From Ramlibacter alkalitolerans (GTDB taxonomy: Bacteria; Pseudomonadota; Gammaproteobacteria; Burkholderiales; Burkholderiaceae_C), in contig NZ_JAEQND010000007.1 in NCBI RefSeq assembly GCF_016722765.1, forward strand, positions 282,470-346,469: a stretch of 64,000 bases of DNA, in the 5' to 3' direction. The translations under genes and the position numbers were made by a program. How positions within the stretch are numbered: position 1 is the first letter of the stretch; each line of letters begins with the position of its first letter. The notes below the pieces were generated by a model that saw only the letters and a program-made list of their open reading frames with translations, searched no databases and was not told where the DNA came from. This document shows, one piece after another, positions 52,363-62,360 of the stretch.

Positions 52363-53364
52363 TCATTGCAGCGCCTGCACGCCCGCCACCAGCCAGCCCG
52401 CGCTGCCGTCCTTGGGCTTGATCATGTTCCACACTTCGCGGAAGGGCGCCGGGCCGGCGGAAGGCTCTTCGCGGATCATGCCGGAGAACTCCACGCTGGC
52501 CATGTACTCGGTGGCGAGTTCCTCGATGCCGAGCAACTGCGCTTCCAGCATGACGACCTCGGTGCTCTGGGGCGCGCCCTGCCCTTCGCGCTCGCGCTCG
52601 GCCATCTGCTTGCGCACTTCGCCCAGCATCTCGTCGGTCATCATGCTGCGCAGAGTGCTCATCTCGCCGCGGTCCCAGGCGCCTTGCAGCGTGTTGAAGT
52701 TGCGCTTGGCGGCCTGCAGGAAACCTTCGGTGTCGAAGCCTGCCGGCACGCCCCAGTTCTGCGAGCCCGCCAGCGGGTCGCCCTGGCCTTGCAGCCCGGA
52801 GCCGATGCGCACGCCGCTCGCCGCGGGCGGGGCCGGGTGTTCGGCGCCGAAGGTGGATTCCCACGGCCGGGCCGAGGCATCGTTGCCCACCTTGGCCGGG
52901 TTGTACTGGCGCAGCGACGCGGGAGCGTCGGCGCTGGAGCCCGATCCCGGGTACGCGTAGCCCTGCGCAGCGTGCTGGCGCCGCGCGCGCATCATGCCGA
53001 ACACGGCCATGATCACCAGCGCCAGCAGCGCGAACAGCAGGAACTGGCCGAAGCCGGCGCCCAGCCCCAGCGAGTGCGCCAGCCAGGCGAGGCCCAGGCC
53101 GGCGGCGAGGCCGCCGAGCATGCCGCCCCAGCGGCTGCGGGCCGGCTGCTGCGCGGCCGCCGCGGCGCCCGGCTGCGCGCTCGGGCTGCGCTGCGGCTGG
53201 ACGCTCGAGGGCGCCGGCGCCACGGCCGGTGGCGTCGCCTGCCGCTGCGTCACGTTCGGGGACTGGCGGCCGAACGAGCCACCGCCGCCGAAGCGGCGTG
53301 CCGCTTCGGCGTCCATCGTGCCGAGGGTCAGGGCCATCGCCAGCATCACGGTCCAGAACTTCAT
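52363..53364 (-). CDS. Tim44-domain membrane protein
   Basis: A 333-residue protein from the ATG at 53364. An N-terminal signal or anchor (LAMALTLGTMDAEA) is followed by RRFGGGGSFGRQ, a Pro/Gln/Ala-rich low-complexity stretch, two close membrane helices (~80-125) and a C-terminal Tim44-like domain (~190-333: FLQAAKRNFNTLQGAWDRGE, FREVWNMIKPKDGSAGWLVAG). Found between ubiE and ubiJ in many betaproteobacteria. A role in membrane assembly or in supporting the Ubi proteins is inferred only from this context. Confidence 0.85.
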   Translation of the reverse strand: MKFWTVMLAMALTLGTMDAEAARRFGGGGSFGRQSPNVTQRQATPPAVAPAPSSVQPQRSPSAQPGAAAAAQQPARSRWGGMLGGLAAGLGLAWLAHSLGLGAGFGQFLLFALLALVIMAVFGMMRARRQHAAQGYAYPGSGSSADAPASLRQYNPAKVGNDASARPWESTFGAEHPAPPAASGVRIGSGLQGQGDPLAGSQNWGVPAGFDTEGFLQAAKRNFNTLQGAWDRGEMSTLRSMMTDEMLGEVRKQMAEREREGQGAPQSTEVVMLEAQLLGIEELATEYMASVEFSGMIREEPSAGPAPFREVWNMIKPKDGSAGWLVAGVQALQ

Positions 53365-53396
53365 GGTCGCACTCCTTTGCCTGCCCAGGTGGGGGC

Positions 53397-54128
53397 TCAG
53401 CACTTGATTCCAACGTGGAGGGCCGCGACGCCCACCGTCAGGTTGTGGTAGTCCACGTGGCCGAAGCCGGCCATCTTCATCATGGCCTTGAGCTCCTCCT
53501 GGCCGGGATGCATGCGGATCGACTCGGCCAGGTAGCGGTAGCTGGCCTCGTCCCGGGCGATGAAGCGGCCCAGCCGCGGCAGCACGTTGAACGAATACCA
53601 GTCGTAAGCCTTCTCCAGCGGCCGCGCCACCTTGGAGAATTCCAGCACCAGCAGCTTGCCGCCGGGCTTGAGCACCCGGAACATCTCCGCCAGGGCCTTG
53701 TCCTTGTGGGTCATGTTGCGCAGGCCGAAGCCGACGCTGACCCGGTCGAAGCTGTCCCTGGCGAACGGCAGTTTCTCCGCGTCGCAGACCACGGTGGGCA
53801 GGACGAGGCCGGCATCGAGCAGACGGTCGCGTCCGACGCGCAGCATGGATGCGTTGATGTCCGTGTGCACGACCATTCCGCTAGCACCGACCTTGCGCGC
53901 GAAGGCCTGCGCCAGGTCGCCGGTGCCGCCCGCGATGTCCAGCACGCGCTGGCCGGGCTTCAGGTCCGCCACCAGGACCGTGTAGGCCTTCCAGGCCCGG
54001 TGCAGCCCGAGCGACATCAGGTCGTTCATCACGTCGTAGCTGGGGGCGACGGAATCGAACACGCTGCGCACGCGCCGCGCCTTCTCCCGCTCGTCGACGG
54101 TCTGGAAGCCGAAGTGGGTCTCGCTCAT
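53397..54128 (-). CDS. ubiE: Bifunctional demethylmenaquinone / 2-methoxy-6-polyprenyl-1,4-benzoquinol methylase
   Basis: A 243-residue class I SAM methyltransferase for the C-methylation step of ubiquinone synthesis. [20 protein letters not shown] and [19 protein letters not shown] are the UbiE N-terminal signature; SAM motif [32 protein letters not shown] and [11 protein letters not shown] follow; the end [13 protein letters not shown] is typical. It lies 13 bases after the DUF971 gene and precedes the Tim44, ubiJ and ubiB genes, forming one ubiquinone unit. Confidence 0.96.
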   Translation of the reverse strand: MSETHFGFQTVDEREKARRVRSVFDSVAPSYDVMNDLMSLGLHRAWKAYTVLVADLKPGQRVLDIAGGTGDLAQAFARKVGASGMVVHTDINASMLRVGRDRLLDAGLVLPTVVCDAEKLPFARDSFDRVSVGFGLRNMTHKDKALAEMFRVLKPGGKLLVLEFSKVARPLEKAYDWYSFNVLPRLGRFIARDEASYRYLAESIRMHPGQEELKAMMKMAGFGHVDYHNLTVGVAALHVGIKC

Positions 54129-54141
54129 GGGTTCGCCGTCC

Positions 54142-54552
54142 TCAGTGGCCGCAGGAAGGCGCGGGCTTGGCCGGCATGGCGGCGTCGCGGTCGGCGCCGG
54201 CTTCCTGCAGCCGGCGTTCGTACTCCTGCCAGAGCTGGGCCTGCTGCGAGCCCAGGTAATACAGGTAGTCCCACGAGAAGATGCCGCTGTCGTGGCCGTC
54301 GGAGAACACCGGCTTGACGCCGTAATTGCCGACCGGCTCGAGTTCCAGGACGTCGACGTTGCGCTTGCCCGTCTGCAGCACCTCCTGGCCGGGGCCGTGG
54401 CCCTGCACTTCCGCGGAAGGCGAATACACGCGCATCAGCTCGAAGGGGATGCGGTACGCCGAACCGTCGGAAAAGCCGACCTCCAGCACGCGCGAGGCGC
54501 CATGCAGGGTGATGGATTCGGGGGAAGGAGTCTCGCTGCGCAAACCGGCCAT
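54142..54552 (-). CDS. DUF971 (gamma-butyrobetaine hydroxylase-like N-terminal domain) protein
   Basis: A 136-residue protein with the DUF971 pattern: [27 protein letters not shown] (here noted by its core [14 protein letters not shown]), [21 protein letters not shown], then a helix with [13 protein letters not shown]. The ending SCGH adds one Cys. Such domains are zinc-binding in relatives. It is commonly upstream of ubiE in betaproteobacteria, as here. A role in iron-sulfur assembly has been proposed for relatives, but cannot be seen from sequence. Confidence 0.88.
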   Translation of the reverse strand: MAGLRSETPSPESITLHGASRVLEVGFSDGSAYRIPFELMRVYSPSAEVQGHGPGQEVLQTGKRNVDVLELEPVGNYGVKPVFSDGHDSGIFSWDYLYYLGSQQAQLWQEYERRLQEAGADRDAAMPAKPAPSCGH

Positions 54553-54589
54553 GCCGCCAGTTTAAGCGCAGCGCGGCCGTTCAAACGTC

Positions 54590-56248
54590 TTAGAAACGAT
54601 ACGAGAGGTTGATATAGAAACGGTCGTCGCCGTCCTGCGGCGCGTTGGAATTGAGCGCCGGCGGCACCTTGCTGCCCTGGACCAGCCGACCGTAGTCGAG
54701 CGAGGCGCCGAAGCCGCCCGCCGCGTAGCGCAGCCCCACGCCGACGCTCGCCAGCCGGTCCGAGGCGGGCCTGGCGAAGGCGTCGGGACTGTTGTTCCAG
54801 AGATACCCCGCGTCCAGGAACCCGAGCAGCCGCAGCCCGGCGAGGAGTTCCGGCGTGCTCACTTCGACCGTGGCGGAAATGCCCTTGTCGCCCGAGATCG
54901 GCCGCTCGATGTCGGTGCCGCGCACGGACCCCAGGCCGCCGAGGCCGAACTGCTCGCCGGAAATCAGCACGTCGGGGCTGTACTGGAACACCGTGCGGGC
55001 GGACCACAGCCACGCCTGCGCCAGCGGCGCGGTGTAGCTGGCGCCACCGCGCAGGGCCTTCCAGTGGACGGTGGTGATGCGCGGATCCTCGCTGCGGTAG
55101 GAAGCCAGGTCGTTGTGCGCGCCGGCCCCGGTGTTGGCGGCGAGCTCCACGTTGTAGCCGTAGGCGGAGCGGTCGGTCTCGGTGCGCGCGGTGTAGCCGA
55201 CGCTGACCGGGCGGCTGCGGCGGTCGAGCGCGTCGGGTGCGACGATGTCGTTGATCCTGGCAGCGTCGAACACGCGGTCGTCCAGGCCGAGGCTCACGTA
55301 GCTGCGGCGCGCGCCCTGCGGCGGCAGGTAGACGGTGGTGCTCAGGCCCAGCGTGTGGCCGGCGCCGGTGCTGGAAAAGGCGCCGAAGTTGCCCACGACG
55401 TCGGAGCGCGTGTAGCTGGCGCCGATCACGGTGCCGGCGGCGTACAGCGGCACCTTGTACGCGAGGCCCAGTTGCCGGACGTCGCTGGTGCGCTGCAGGG
55501 AGGTGGTGTAGGCGCCGATGAACTGGTGGTCGCGGTTGAACAGGTTGGTGTGGCCGGCGGTGAGGGTCACGCGGTCGCGGCCGGTCGCCGCCGAGCCCGC
55601 GTTCGAGGCCCACAGGCCGAGCGTCCAGGGCCGCTGCTCGCGCACGGCGATCGTCGCGTCGATCCTGTCCGGCTCTTCGGATTCATGCAGCCCCACCTGC
55701 ACCTGCTTGTTCGGGTTCTCGTTGGCGATGGCGGTCTGCACCGCCAGGCGCCTGAAATTCGGGCTTTCGCCGGCGCGCAGTTCCGGCAGGGTGCGGCGGA
55801 TGTTCTCCTCGTCGTAGATCTGCCGTCCTTCGATCTGCACCTTGCCGAGCGCGAACTTCACGATCGAGAGCCGGACCGTCTGCCCGACCTCCTGCGGCGG
55901 CAGGGCGACGCGGTGCAGCCCGAAGCCGGCCGCGCGAAAGGCCGCCTCGAGGGCGGCCGTGGCCTGCTGCAGGGTCTGCAGCGTCGCGTCCGGCCGCAGG
56001 AAGGGGGCCAGCACGCGCTGCGCGGCCGACTCGCCGATCGGGTTCTCGCCTTCGAGCTGGAAGCCGCGCAGGGGGAACACCACCGGAGGGGCCGCTTGCG
56101 CCATGGGCGGACTGGGGCGCACGGGCGCGGCAGCGGAGGATGGTTGCGCACCGGCCGGGCCGGCCGCCAACGCCGCAAGTGCGCCGAGCGCCGCGAGCGC
56201 GCGCGGGGACAGCCGCGCAGCCGGCGCCAGGGCAATGCATCGTCTCAT
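54590..56248 (-). CDS. TpsB-type outer-membrane transporter (ShlB/FhaC/HecB family)
   Basis: A 552-residue protein: signal peptide (~1-35, ending GPAGAQ), Pro-rich linker, POTRA domain(s) (~58-220, with FPLRGFQLEGENPIGE and VQIEGRQIYDEENIRRTLP), then a 16-strand barrel ending INLSYRF with terminal Phe. The L6 hairpin motif reads GSVRGTDIER, so VRGT replaces the usual VRGY. TpsB proteins secrete a large TpsA exoprotein; no TpsA gene is within the window. The FecR-domain gene upstream, 96 bases away on the same strand, is its closest partner. Confidence 0.88.
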   Translation of the reverse strand: MRRCIALAPAARLSPRALAALGALAALAAGPAGAQPSSAAAPVRPSPPMAQAAPPVVFPLRGFQLEGENPIGESAAQRVLAPFLRPDATLQTLQQATAALEAAFRAAGFGLHRVALPPQEVGQTVRLSIVKFALGKVQIEGRQIYDEENIRRTLPELRAGESPNFRRLAVQTAIANENPNKQVQVGLHESEEPDRIDATIAVREQRPWTLGLWASNAGSAATGRDRVTLTAGHTNLFNRDHQFIGAYTTSLQRTSDVRQLGLAYKVPLYAAGTVIGASYTRSDVVGNFGAFSSTGAGHTLGLSTTVYLPPQGARRSYVSLGLDDRVFDAARINDIVAPDALDRRSRPVSVGYTARTETDRSAYGYNVELAANTGAGAHNDLASYRSEDPRITTVHWKALRGGASYTAPLAQAWLWSARTVFQYSPDVLISGEQFGLGGLGSVRGTDIERPISGDKGISATVEVSTPELLAGLRLLGFLDAGYLWNNSPDAFARPASDRLASVGVGLRYAAGGFGASLDYGRLVQGSKVPPALNSNAPQDGDDRFYINLSYRF

Positions 56249-56344
56249 GTTTCTTCGCGCTCTCGTTCTTCTCTCGGCCGGCCATTGTGGCGGTGGCCCC
56301 GGTGTTTGTCATCCGCCGCTGCGGCGACGGTCAATGGCGGCTTG

Positions 56345-57724
56345 CTACCTGCAGACGTTGCTGCTGCGGATGCCCGACTCGGTGAGCACCGTCGCCACCA
56401 TGGGATTGCGCGCGCTGGGCAGCGGCATGCGGTCGAACTCGATGAACTTCGGGATCAGCGTCGGCCGCGCGGTCTCGCCGCCGGGGCCGGCGAAGCCCGC
56501 CTCGCCGCGGCCCAGGTGCAGCACTTCACGCGCGCTGGCGATGTCGACGTCGCCCTCGCGCACGAACACGAACAGGCCCTCCTCGGCGTCCGACAGGCCG
56601 CGGGTGGCGAACAGGTTGGCCGGCACGCTCACCTGGTCGGGACGCGCGCCTTCCACCAGCGGCTGGCTGGTGACCGGCTGGACCACGCCCGAGGCCGGGA
56701 TGAACAGGCCCTGGCCGGCCTGCAGCACCTGCAATGCGGTCTGGCCCTGCTGCATCACCGCGATGGCGCCGAGCCAGGTCCACACCGTGAAGCCTTCGCT
56801 GTCGGCAGCGGCGACGTCACCGGCGCACGTCCCCGTGCACAGGACATCGAAGCCGGTGCCGCGGATGCCAATGCTCGCCGTGGCGCTGCTGAAGCCGACG
56901 TTGCGGTTGTTGGCCCGGGCGATCAGCCCGGTGAGCGCGCGCACGGTGCCGCGCAGGATGGAGGCGAGGAAGCGGCCCTCGCCCGGGTTCTGCTCGTCGT
57001 AGACGAAGTTGTCGAGGCGAAAGCGCGTCTGCGAACCGAGCGTCACCCGCGATTCGTCGCGAAAGGCCAGCACCGCCTGGGCGCCACGCGCCGTTTCGAC
57101 CAGGTCGCCGGGATAGATGCTGCCGCCTTCCACCAGTCGCCGGCGCTGGCCGGCGCCGTCGATGGCGAAGACCTCGCCCTGCGCCACGACCACCTTGGCG
57201 CTGGCCTGGACCGCGTTCGGCCGCGCGGTCTCCGGCACGGCGGCCGACTCGGTGCCGCAATCGCGCGCGCACAGCCGGGCATCGAAGTCGGTGCCGCGGA
57301 TGCCGATCGTGGCGCTGGGGGTCTGGATGCGCGCGGCATCCGGCGAGCCCTTGGAAATCAGCCCGGTGACGGCCCGCAAGCCGCCGCGCACCATCTGCAG
57401 GAGCAAGCCGTTGTCCGGGGCCTTGTCGCGGAACTGGACCTGCTGCAGGACGATTTCGGACTTGGGGCGGATCGTCATGCGCGTGCCGTCGGCCAGCCGG
57501 ACGATGGCGGAGGCGCCTTCCGCGGTGGTCAGGCGATCGCCTTCCTTCAGTGGCAGGCCGCGGCCCAGCGTCCGGGGCGTCTCGCCGGGGGTCTGCGCAA
57601 AGCCGACGCCGCGTGCGAATTCGACCTCCCCTGCGGACGTCTGCGCCTGGACGGGGGCGGCCAGCAGCAAGCCGGCAGTGGCGACGGATGCAAGCCACTG
57701 GAATGCAAGTTGCGCGGCGCGCAT
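56345..57724 (-). CDS. Secreted protein with two tandem FecR domains
   Basis: A 459-residue protein from the ATG at 57724, with GGAGG upstream. Signal peptide ~1-28 (AAPVQAQ). Two FecR-type beta domains follow in tandem: the first with RLADGTRMTIRPKSEIVL, RGGLRAVTGLI and SATIGIRGTDFDARLC; the second with RDESRVTLGSQTRFRLD, RGTVRALTGLI and TASIGIRGTGFDVLC. Each repeat ends in a Cys-containing turn (CARDC; CTGTC). It has no N-terminal anti-sigma helix or central TM of FecR proper, so it is a fully exported paralogue, not a sigma regulator. The C-terminal ~130 residues are of unknown type. Confidence 0.85.
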   Translation of the reverse strand: MRAAQLAFQWLASVATAGLLLAAPVQAQTSAGEVEFARGVGFAQTPGETPRTLGRGLPLKEGDRLTTAEGASAIVRLADGTRMTIRPKSEIVLQQVQFRDKAPDNGLLLQMVRGGLRAVTGLISKGSPDAARIQTPSATIGIRGTDFDARLCARDCGTESAAVPETARPNAVQASAKVVVAQGEVFAIDGAGQRRRLVEGGSIYPGDLVETARGAQAVLAFRDESRVTLGSQTRFRLDNFVYDEQNPGEGRFLASILRGTVRALTGLIARANNRNVGFSSATASIGIRGTGFDVLCTGTCAGDVAAADSEGFTVWTWLGAIAVMQQGQTALQVLQAGQGLFIPASGVVQPVTSQPLVEGARPDQVSVPANLFATRGLSDAEEGLFVFVREGDVDIASAREVLHLGRGEAGFAGPGGETARPTLIPKFIEFDRMPLPSARNPMVATVLTESGIRSSNVCR

Positions 57725-57862
57725 GACGTACCTCCGGAGACCGGCGTTGCCACCGGATCGCTTGACCGGACGGTTATACACGGTTGCCGCAGAGCCGGAG
57801 GTGGCCCGCCTGGAGGAGTGCGCGCCGCCGTCGTGCCGGATGTCACGCGGCGCGGCGGATTT

Positions 57863-58294
57863 TCAGGGGCGCTGCGGCAGCGCGCCCAGCAACTCCTGCT
57901 CGAACGCCGGCAGGCGGGCTTCGAGCGCCTGCAGCCGCGCCGGATCCTCGCTGCGCTGCGGCTGCGCCCAGACGGCGCCGGGGAAGTGGCTGTCCCAGGT
58001 GTAGCGGCCGATCACGTGCCAGTGCAGGTGCGGCACCGCGTTGCCGAGCGCCGCCAGGTTGACCTTCTCCGGCTGCAGGTGCCGCAGCATGGCCTGCTCC
58101 ATCACGACCAGGGTCTCCATGCACTCCGCACGGTCGGCCGGCGCCAGCTGCGAGAACTCGCGCACGTGCTGCTGCCACACCAGGCGGTAGAAGGCCGGGA
58201 AGCCGGCCTCCTGCGCATGGACGATGCGCCAGTGCGGCGCCTGAAGGACCACCCGGCCGCCCGGCGCATCGCACAAGGCACAGGCGATGCTCAT
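57863..58294 (-). CDS. HIT family hydrolase
   Basis: A 143-residue histidine-triad protein from the ATG at 58294, which overlaps the stop of the large FAD/Fe-S gene. Triad H89-L-H91-W-H93 in [12 protein letters not shown]-terminal CALCDAPGG resembles the zinc pair of some HIT proteins (C5, C8). Expected to hydrolyse nucleotide phosphoramidates or dinucleoside polyphosphates. Being coupled to the dehydrogenase gene is usual in Burkholderiales. The 138-base gap to the FecR gene (57725-57862) shows no clear signal. Confidence 0.9.
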   Translation of the reverse strand: MSIACALCDAPGGRVVLQAPHWRIVHAQEAGFPAFYRLVWQQHVREFSQLAPADRAECMETLVVMEQAMLRHLQPEKVNLAALGNAVPHLHWHVIGRYTWDSHFPGAVWAQPQRSEDPARLQALEARLPAFEQELLGALPQRP

Positions 58295-61200
58295 ACCAGC
58301 ACCCGCTCGATGCCGCCCTCGTTGGCGGCCCGCACGTACTCCTTCATCCAGTCGGCGCCCAGGATCTTGTTGGCCATCTCCACGACGATGTAGTCGGCCT
58401 CCAGCAGGCCGTTCTGCAGGTCGTGGTTGTAGCGGTGCATGCCCTGCAGGCAGCTCGGGCAGCTGGTGAGGATCTTGATGTTGTCCTTGGGGCCGACCGC
58501 ACCGGAGGCGCGCAGCGCCGCTTCGTCCTTGCGCAGCTCCTCTTCCTTGCGAAAGCGTACCTGCGTCGAGATGTCGGGGCGGGCGACGGCCAGCGTGCCG
58601 GACTCGCCGCAGCAGCGTTCCGACTTGCGCACGTTGTCGCCGACCAGCGCCTTCACCGTCTTCAGCGGCTCCTGCAGTTTCATCGGCGAATGGCAGGGAT
58701 CGTGGAACAGGTAGCCGCCGGCGCCTTCGAGCTTGATGCCCTTTTCCAGCAGGTACTCGTGGATGTCGATGATGCGGCAGCCGGGGAAGATCTTGTCGAA
58801 CTCGTAGCCCTGCAGCTGGTCGTAGCAGGTGCCGCAGGACACCACCACCGTCTTGATGTCCAGGTAGTTCAGGGTGTTGGCCACCCGGTGGAACAGCACC
58901 CGGTTGTCGGTGATCATCTTCTCGGCCTTCTCGAACTGGCCGGCGCCGCGCTGCGGGTAGCCGCAGCACAGGTAGCCCGGCGGCAGAACGGTCTGCACGC
59001 CGGCATGCCACAGCATGGCCTGCGTCGCCAGCCCCACCTGCGAGAACAGGCGCTCGGAACCGCAGCCCGGGAAGTAGAACACCGCCTCGCTCTCCGAGGT
59101 CGTCGCCTTCGGGTCGCGGATGATGGGCACGTAGTTCCGGTCCTCGATGTCCAGCAGCGCGCGCGAGGTCTTGTTCGGCAGGCCCCCGGGCAGCTTCTTG
59201 TTGACGAAGTGGACCACCTGCTCCTTGATCGGGGCGGGCATGTGCGTGTCGGGCGGCGCGGTGACCTGGAAATGCGCCAGCCCGCGCATCAGCGTATTGC
59301 CCAGGCGCTGCGCCTTGTAGCCGACGCCGATGACGGCGGTGCGCAGCAGCTTGATCGACTGCGGGTTGGTGGCGTTGAGCATCAGCATCGCCGCCGCGCT
59401 GCCGGGACGGAAACTCTTCTGCCCCATCTTGCGCAGCAGGTTGCGCATGTTCATCGACACGTCGCCGAAGTCGATGTTCACCGGGCACGGGTTCACGCAC
59501 TTGTGGCACACCGTGCAGTGTTCGGAGACGTCCTCGAACTCCTCCCAGTGCTTGATCGAGACGCCGCGGCGCGTCTGCTCCTCGTAGAGGAAGGCCTCGA
59601 TCAGCAGCGAGGTGGCGAGGATCTTGTTGCGTGGGCTGTACAGCAGGTTGGCGCGGGGCACGTGCGTCGCGCACACCGGCTTGCACTTGCCGCAACGCAG
59701 GCAGTCCTTGATCGAATCGGCGATGGCGCCGATGTCGGACTGCTGCATGATGATCGACTCGTGCCCCATCAGGCCGAAGGACGGCGTGTAGGCGTTGGTC
59801 AGGTCGGCATACACCGAAGTGTCCGCGTCGACCTCGCCCGCCAGCGAGGGCCGCAGCAGCTTGCCCTTGTTGAAGCGGCCCTGCGGATCGACCTTCTGCT
59901 TGTACTCGGCGAAGGGCGCGATTTCCTCGTCGGTGAGGAATTCGAGCTTGGTGATGCCGATGCCGTGTTCGCCCGAGATCACGCCGTCGAGCGAGCGCGC
60001 CAGCAGCATGATGCGCTTGACCGCCTCGTGCGCCGTCTGCAGCATCGCGTAGTCGTCGCTGTTGACGGGGATGTTGGTGTGCACGTTGCCGTCGCCGGCG
60101 TGCATGTGCAGCGCCACCCACACGCGGCCCTTGAGCACCCGCTGGTGGATCGCGTTCAGCTCGGCCAGGATGGGCGCGAAGGCATTGCCCGAGAAGATCT
60201 GCACCAGCGGCGCGCGGATCTGCACCTTCCAGCTCGCACGCAGGGTGTGGTCCTGCAGCTGCGGGAACAGCGCGTCGGCGTTGGCAAGCCACTCCTGCCA
60301 TTGCGCGCGCACTTCGCGCAGCAGCGCGATCGCCTGCTGCACCCGGTCTTCCAGCAGTTCGGCCGAGGGGATCTCGCCGGCGTCGTCCTGCCGCCCGAGC
60401 GGCAGGTTGCCGCGGGTGAAGAAGAACTCGAGTTCGTTCGCCAGCGCTATCTTGTTGCGCAGCGACAGCTCGATGTTGATGCGCTCGATGCCGTCGGTGT
60501 ATTCCGCCATCCGCGGCAGCGGGATCACCACGTCCTCGTTGATCTTGAAGGCGTTGGTGTGCTTGCTGATCGCCGCCGTGCGCTTGCGATCGAGCCAGAA
60601 TTTCTTGCGCGCCTCCGGGCTGGTGGCGATGAAGCCCTCGCCGCTGCGCGAATTGGCCAGCCGCACGACCTCGGAGGTGGCGCGGGCCACCGCGTCGGGG
60701 TCGTCGCCGGCGATGTCGCCGATCAGGACCATCTTGGGCAGCACGGCGCGCTTGGACTTGGTCGTGTAGCCCACCGCCCGCAGGTAGCGGTCGTCCAGGT
60801 GTTCGAGGCCGGCCAGCACGGTGCCCGTGCGGCGCTGCTCGGCGAACATGAAGTCCTTGATCTCCACGATGCTGGGCACCGCGTCGCGCGCGTTGCCGAA
60901 GAACTCGAGGCACACCGTGCGGGTGTGCGCCGGCATGCGGTGCACCACCCAGCGGGCGCTGGTGATCAGGCCGTCGCAGCCTTCCTTCTGGATGCCCGGC
61001 AGGCCTGAGAGGAACTTGTCGGTGACGTCCTTGCCCAGGCCTTCCTTGCGGAAGCGCGCGCCGGGGATCTCGAGCCGCTCGGTGCGATCGGGCTTGCTCC
61101 AGTCGACCTTGTTCGCCGCCGCGAACCAGCGCAGCTCGAAGGTGGCGACCGGCGCGTCGTGGATCTTGCCCAGGTTGTGGTCGAGGCGCACGACCTCGAG

Positions 61201-62187
61201 CCACTCCGCTTCGGGCGTGACCATGCGCCAGGACAGCAGGTTGTCCAGCGCGGTGCCCCACAGCACCGCCTTCTTGCCGCCGGCGTTCATGGCGACGTTG
61301 CCGCCGATGCAGGACGCCTCGGCGGAGGTCGGATCGACGGCGAACACGAAGCCCGCGCGCTCGGCGGCATCGGAGACGCGCTGCGTGACCACGCCCGCCT
61401 CGGTCCAGATCGTCGGCACCGGCTCGGCATGGCCGGGCACGGTGACGCGCTCGACCTCCGTCATGGCCTCGAGCTTCTCGGTGTTGATCACCGCACTCTT
61501 CCACGTCAGCGGGATCGCGCCGCCGGTGTAGCCGGTGCCGCCCCCGCGCGGGATGATGGTCAGCCCGAGTTCGATGCAGCCCTTCACCAGGCCCGCCATC
61601 TCGGCCTCGGTGTCGGGCGTGAGGACCACGAAGGGATATTCGACCCGCCAGTCGGTGGCGTCGGTCACGTGCGACACGCGCGACATGCCGTCGAACTTGA
61701 TGTTGTCCTTGCGCGTATAGCGGCGCAGCAGGCGCTGGGTGCGCGCGCGCAGTTCGGCGGTTTCAGCGAAGGCGGCATCGAAGCGGTGCACGGCCCGCTC
61801 GGCGGCCTGCAGCAGTTCGCCCACCAGGGCATCGCGCTGCGGGTCGCCTTGCGGATCGCGGCGCTTGCCGATCTCGGTGAGGCGGTGGTGCAGGGCCTCG
61901 ACCAGCAGCTTGCGGCGCTTCGGGTTGTCGAGCAGGTCGTCCTGCAGGTAGGGATTGCGCTGCACGACCCAGACGTCGCCCAGCACCTCGTACAGCATGC
62001 GGGCGGAGCGGCCGGTGCGGCGTTCCTCGCGCAGGCGATTGAGCACGTCCCAGGCGCGGGAGCCCAGCACGCGGATCACGATCTCGCGGTCCGAGAACGA
62101 AGTGTAGTTGTACGGGATCTCGCGCAGGCGGGGCGCATCGCCACCGGCCGCAGCCATGAGTTGTTCGAGTGTCGTTGGCGCGTTCAT
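58291..62187 (-). CDS. Large FAD-linked oxidase / Fe-S / CCG-domain fusion dehydrogenase (DUF3683-containing)
   Basis: A 1298-residue cytoplasmic or membrane-associated oxidoreductase. Order: DUF3683 (~1-130), FAD_binding_4 PCMH domain (~180-340: [17 protein letters not shown]), FAD-oxidase C domain (~400-760, ending [14 protein letters not shown]), a two-cluster ferredoxin module ([25 protein letters not shown]), then two CCG domains ([28 protein letters not shown]). It is thus a fused GlcD-like plus GlcF-like enzyme oxidising a 2-hydroxy acid (D-lactate, D-2-hydroxyglutarate or glycolate) to the quinone pool. Substrate not decidable. ATG start at 62187. Confidence 0.92.
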   Translation of the reverse strand: MNAPTTLEQLMAAAGGDAPRLREIPYNYTSFSDREIVIRVLGSRAWDVLNRLREERRTGRSARMLYEVLGDVWVVQRNPYLQDDLLDNPKRRKLLVEALHHRLTEIGKRRDPQGDPQRDALVGELLQAAERAVHRFDAAFAETAELRARTQRLLRRYTRKDNIKFDGMSRVSHVTDATDWRVEYPFVVLTPDTEAEMAGLVKGCIELGLTIIPRGGGTGYTGGAIPLTWKSAVINTEKLEAMTEVERVTVPGHAEPVPTIWTEAGVVTQRVSDAAERAGFVFAVDPTSAEASCIGGNVAMNAGGKKAVLWGTALDNLLSWRMVTPEAEWLEVVRLDHNLGKIHDAPVATFELRWFAAANKVDWSKPDRTERLEIPGARFRKEGLGKDVTDKFLSGLPGIQKEGCDGLITSARWVVHRMPAHTRTVCLEFFGNARDAVPSIVEIKDFMFAEQRRTGTVLAGLEHLDDRYLRAVGYTTKSKRAVLPKMVLIGDIAGDDPDAVARATSEVVRLANSRSGEGFIATSPEARKKFWLDRKRTAAISKHTNAFKINEDVVIPLPRMAEYTDGIERINIELSLRNKIALANELEFFFTRGNLPLGRQDDAGEIPSAELLEDRVQQAIALLREVRAQWQEWLANADALFPQLQDHTLRASWKVQIRAPLVQIFSGNAFAPILAELNAIHQRVLKGRVWVALHMHAGDGNVHTNIPVNSDDYAMLQTAHEAVKRIMLLARSLDGVISGEHGIGITKLEFLTDEEIAPFAEYKQKVDPQGRFNKGKLLRPSLAGEVDADTSVYADLTNAYTPSFGLMGHESIIMQQSDIGAIADSIKDCLRCGKCKPVCATHVPRANLLYSPRNKILATSLLIEAFLYEEQTRRGVSIKHWEEFEDVSEHCTVCHKCVNPCPVNIDFGDVSMNMRNLLRKMGQKSFRPGSAAAMLMLNATNPQSIKLLRTAVIGVGYKAQRLGNTLMRGLAHFQVTAPPDTHMPAPIKEQVVHFVNKKLPGGLPNKTSRALLDIEDRNYVPIIRDPKATTSESEAVFYFPGCGSERLFSQVGLATQAMLWHAGVQTVLPPGYLCCGYPQRGAGQFEKAEKMITDNRVLFHRVANTLNYLDIKTVVVSCGTCYDQLQGYEFDKIFPGCRIIDIHEYLLEKGIKLEGAGGYLFHDPCHSPMKLQEPLKTVKALVGDNVRKSERCCGESGTLAVARPDISTQVRFRKEEELRKDEAALRASGAVGPKDNIKILTSCPSCLQGMHRYNHDLQNGLLEADYIVVEMANKILGADWMKEYVRAANEGGIERVLV

Positions 62188-62360
62188 CTTGTCAGTGCGA
62201 CGTCAGCCAACCATGCAACTTCGGCTGAAGAGGGATGTTACCGCAGTGCAGCAACGCGCTGTCGCAAGGGCTATCGGAAACCCCCTTGCCGCCACGGACG
62301 AGCCTTCTGTCTAATCCGCGCCAACGGTTCCGTACACTACCGAATTCGAAGGAGAAGTTC

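Noticed and set aside
55064..58393. 1109-codon open frame on the plus strand
   Set aside because: It is antisense to the TpsB, FecR and HIT genes. Its length is striking, but the sequence is biased and has no recognisable domain.
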